Source: DAOTYX01 sp034434635
GTDB lineage: Bacteria; Chloroflexota; Anaerolineae; B4-G1; DUEL01
Assembly: GCA_034434635.1 (NCBI GenBank)
Contig: DAOTYX010000048.1
Span: forward strand, 1 to 15,185
Length of the DNA: 15,185 bases
Direction: 5' to 3'
In this document: in pieces, positions 14,560 to 15,185 of the stretch
Numbering within the stretch: the first letter of the stretch is position 1
Layout of the letters: every line of letters begins with the position of its first letter
Made by a program: the position numbers and the translations under genes
Notes under the pieces: model-generated
The model's database searches: none
Told to the model about the DNA's origin: nothing
The model's input: only the letters and a program-made list of their open reading frames with translations

Positions 14560-14967
14560 ATGTCAGCCAACCGAGTCTATCATACCTGGTTGAAGCGAAT
14601 TCAGCAAATCAGACCGCAAGAACGGATCACACGTCTGCGCACGTTCGCGTGGCTGGCCGTAGGGATTTTGAGCAGTCGGAGTGTCCACTTGAGTCGCGTG
14701 GCGAGCAAGATGCCGGGCGCGGCGACTTCGGTCAGCAAGGCCAGGAAGTTGAGCCGCTTCCTGAACAACGGAGCGATCCGCGTCCGTGAGTGGTATGAGC
14801 CCATTGCGCGGGCACTGATCGCGGCTGTCGTGAACCACGGCTTGGAGGTCCGCCTGTTGGCCGATGGAACCAAGATCAGCTTTGGACATCAGTTGCTGAT
14901 GGTGGCCATCGCCTATCGCAGACGGGCGATCCCCCTGGCTTGGACCTGGGTGCGGAGTTCGCTATGA
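14560..14967 (+). pseudogene. N-terminal fragment of an IS4-family (DDE) transposase
   Basis: 135 residues from ATG 14560, which has GAGGAG 6 nt upstream. It starts 'MSANRVYHTWLKRIQQI'. 'LSRFLNNGAIRVREWYEP' (64-81) is typical of the N-terminal DNA-binding region, and 'LLADGTKISFGHQLLMVA' (99-116) holds the first catalytic Asp (102). 'AYRRRAIPLAWTWV' (118-131) is the conserved strand after it. The frame then stops at 14967, so the remaining two acidic catalytic residues and most of the catalytic domain are absent; intact relatives are about 350-400 residues. A short frame at 14964-15020 ('MTTLWLVEPDIERVQKRA'), overlapping the stop in ATGA, may be the C-terminal tail left after an internal deletion. 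It cannot be active. Confidence 0.8.
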
Positions 14968-15034
14968 CGACGCTGTGGCTGGTTGAGCCGGATATCGAGC
15001 GAGTCCAGAAACGTGCATAATTTCTCGGAATTGT

Positions 15035-15185
15035 GTAACTGCCTACCCCCGCCAAGGAACTGACTCCCCATTTTACGGGTAATGTGCTAAACTATCGCCG
15101 TGGTCAATCACCTGCCGGAAACAGAAGTCCTGCTCAAGCGATTGGCTGCTCTGGAAGCCGAGGTTGCCAGTCTCCAGGCGGAACT
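15035..15185 (+). mobile_element. Probable left end of an IS66-type insertion sequence
   Basis: IS66-family ends begin with GTAA, and 15035 starts GTAACTGCC about 65 bp before a coiled-coil reading frame that runs off the window. The position, abutting a broken transposase, fits a later insertion. Only one end is visible, so inverted repeats cannot be tested. Confidence 0.4.
15100..15185 (+). CDS. Partial ORF with leucine-rich coiled coil, possibly IS66 transposase
   Basis: A frame from GTG 15100 stays open to the window end (28 full codons). It reads 'VVNHLPETEVLLKRLAAL' and then 'EAEVASLQAE', a Leu-heptad coiled coil like that at the N-terminus of IS66 TnpC transposases. No good ribosome binding site is visible before the GTG. 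The 3' part lies outside the window, so the identity is tentative. Confidence 0.45.
   Translation, partial: MVNHLPETEVLLKRLAALEAEVASLQAE

Larger units (their letters stand above)
14472..15030 (+). mobile_element. Remnant of an IS4-type insertion sequence
   Basis: The element holds the transposase fragment and its promoter. The left edge is placed near 14472, where the beta-helix gene loses recognisable sequence; the right edge is placed before the GTAA at 15035, where another element seems to begin. I could not identify matching terminal inverted repeats or a target duplication. Boundaries are approximate. Confidence 0.5.

Overview
The window looks like chromosome of a GC-rich Chloroflexota bacterium, most likely Anaerolineae-like. 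This is inferred from gene content and style: a long Rel protein, an APPQY-type RsmD, densely overlapping genes with GTG starts, and a secreted protein ending in a 'FLPLVLRN'-like tail. No 16S rRNA or other marker fixes the taxon.

Layout: 1-266 is a tandem array of hairpin-forming 42-bp repeats, directly upstream of a ten-helix EamA transporter (280-1236). The promoter of a tRNA-Pro(CGG) gene (1248-1325) is embedded in the last codons of that transporter. rsmD (1349-1903, minus) and a long ppGpp synthetase/hydrolase rel (2107-4263, plus) are divergent and fire from promoters that share the same -35 bases. From 12057 down to 4353 runs one eight-gene minus-strand operon in which almost every junction overlaps: GDT1/UPF0016 cation transporter, tgt, glpK, larE, larB, larC, and two family 2 glycosyltransferases. 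One strong sigma70-type promoter (12107-12134) precedes it. larE, larB and larC make the nickel-pincer nucleotide cofactor, yet no larA enzyme is in the window. The neighbours suggest a combined metal, cofactor, glycerol and envelope locus, but that link is inference.

The right end (about 12245-15185) is different. It holds a GH39-like lipoprotein glycosidase, a decayed GPH/MFS sugar-transporter remnant, an attC-like recombination site (14010-14095), the 3' end of a beta-helix surface protein, an IS4-type transposase fragment that cuts that gene, and what looks like the left end of an IS66-type element that runs off the window.

The most interesting signal is the attC-like site. It has an 18-bp stem with exactly two extrahelical bases (T and G) on one strand, flanked by R-box-like heptamers, and it lies 12 bp after the stop codon of the beta-helix gene in the orientation expected of an integron gene cassette.
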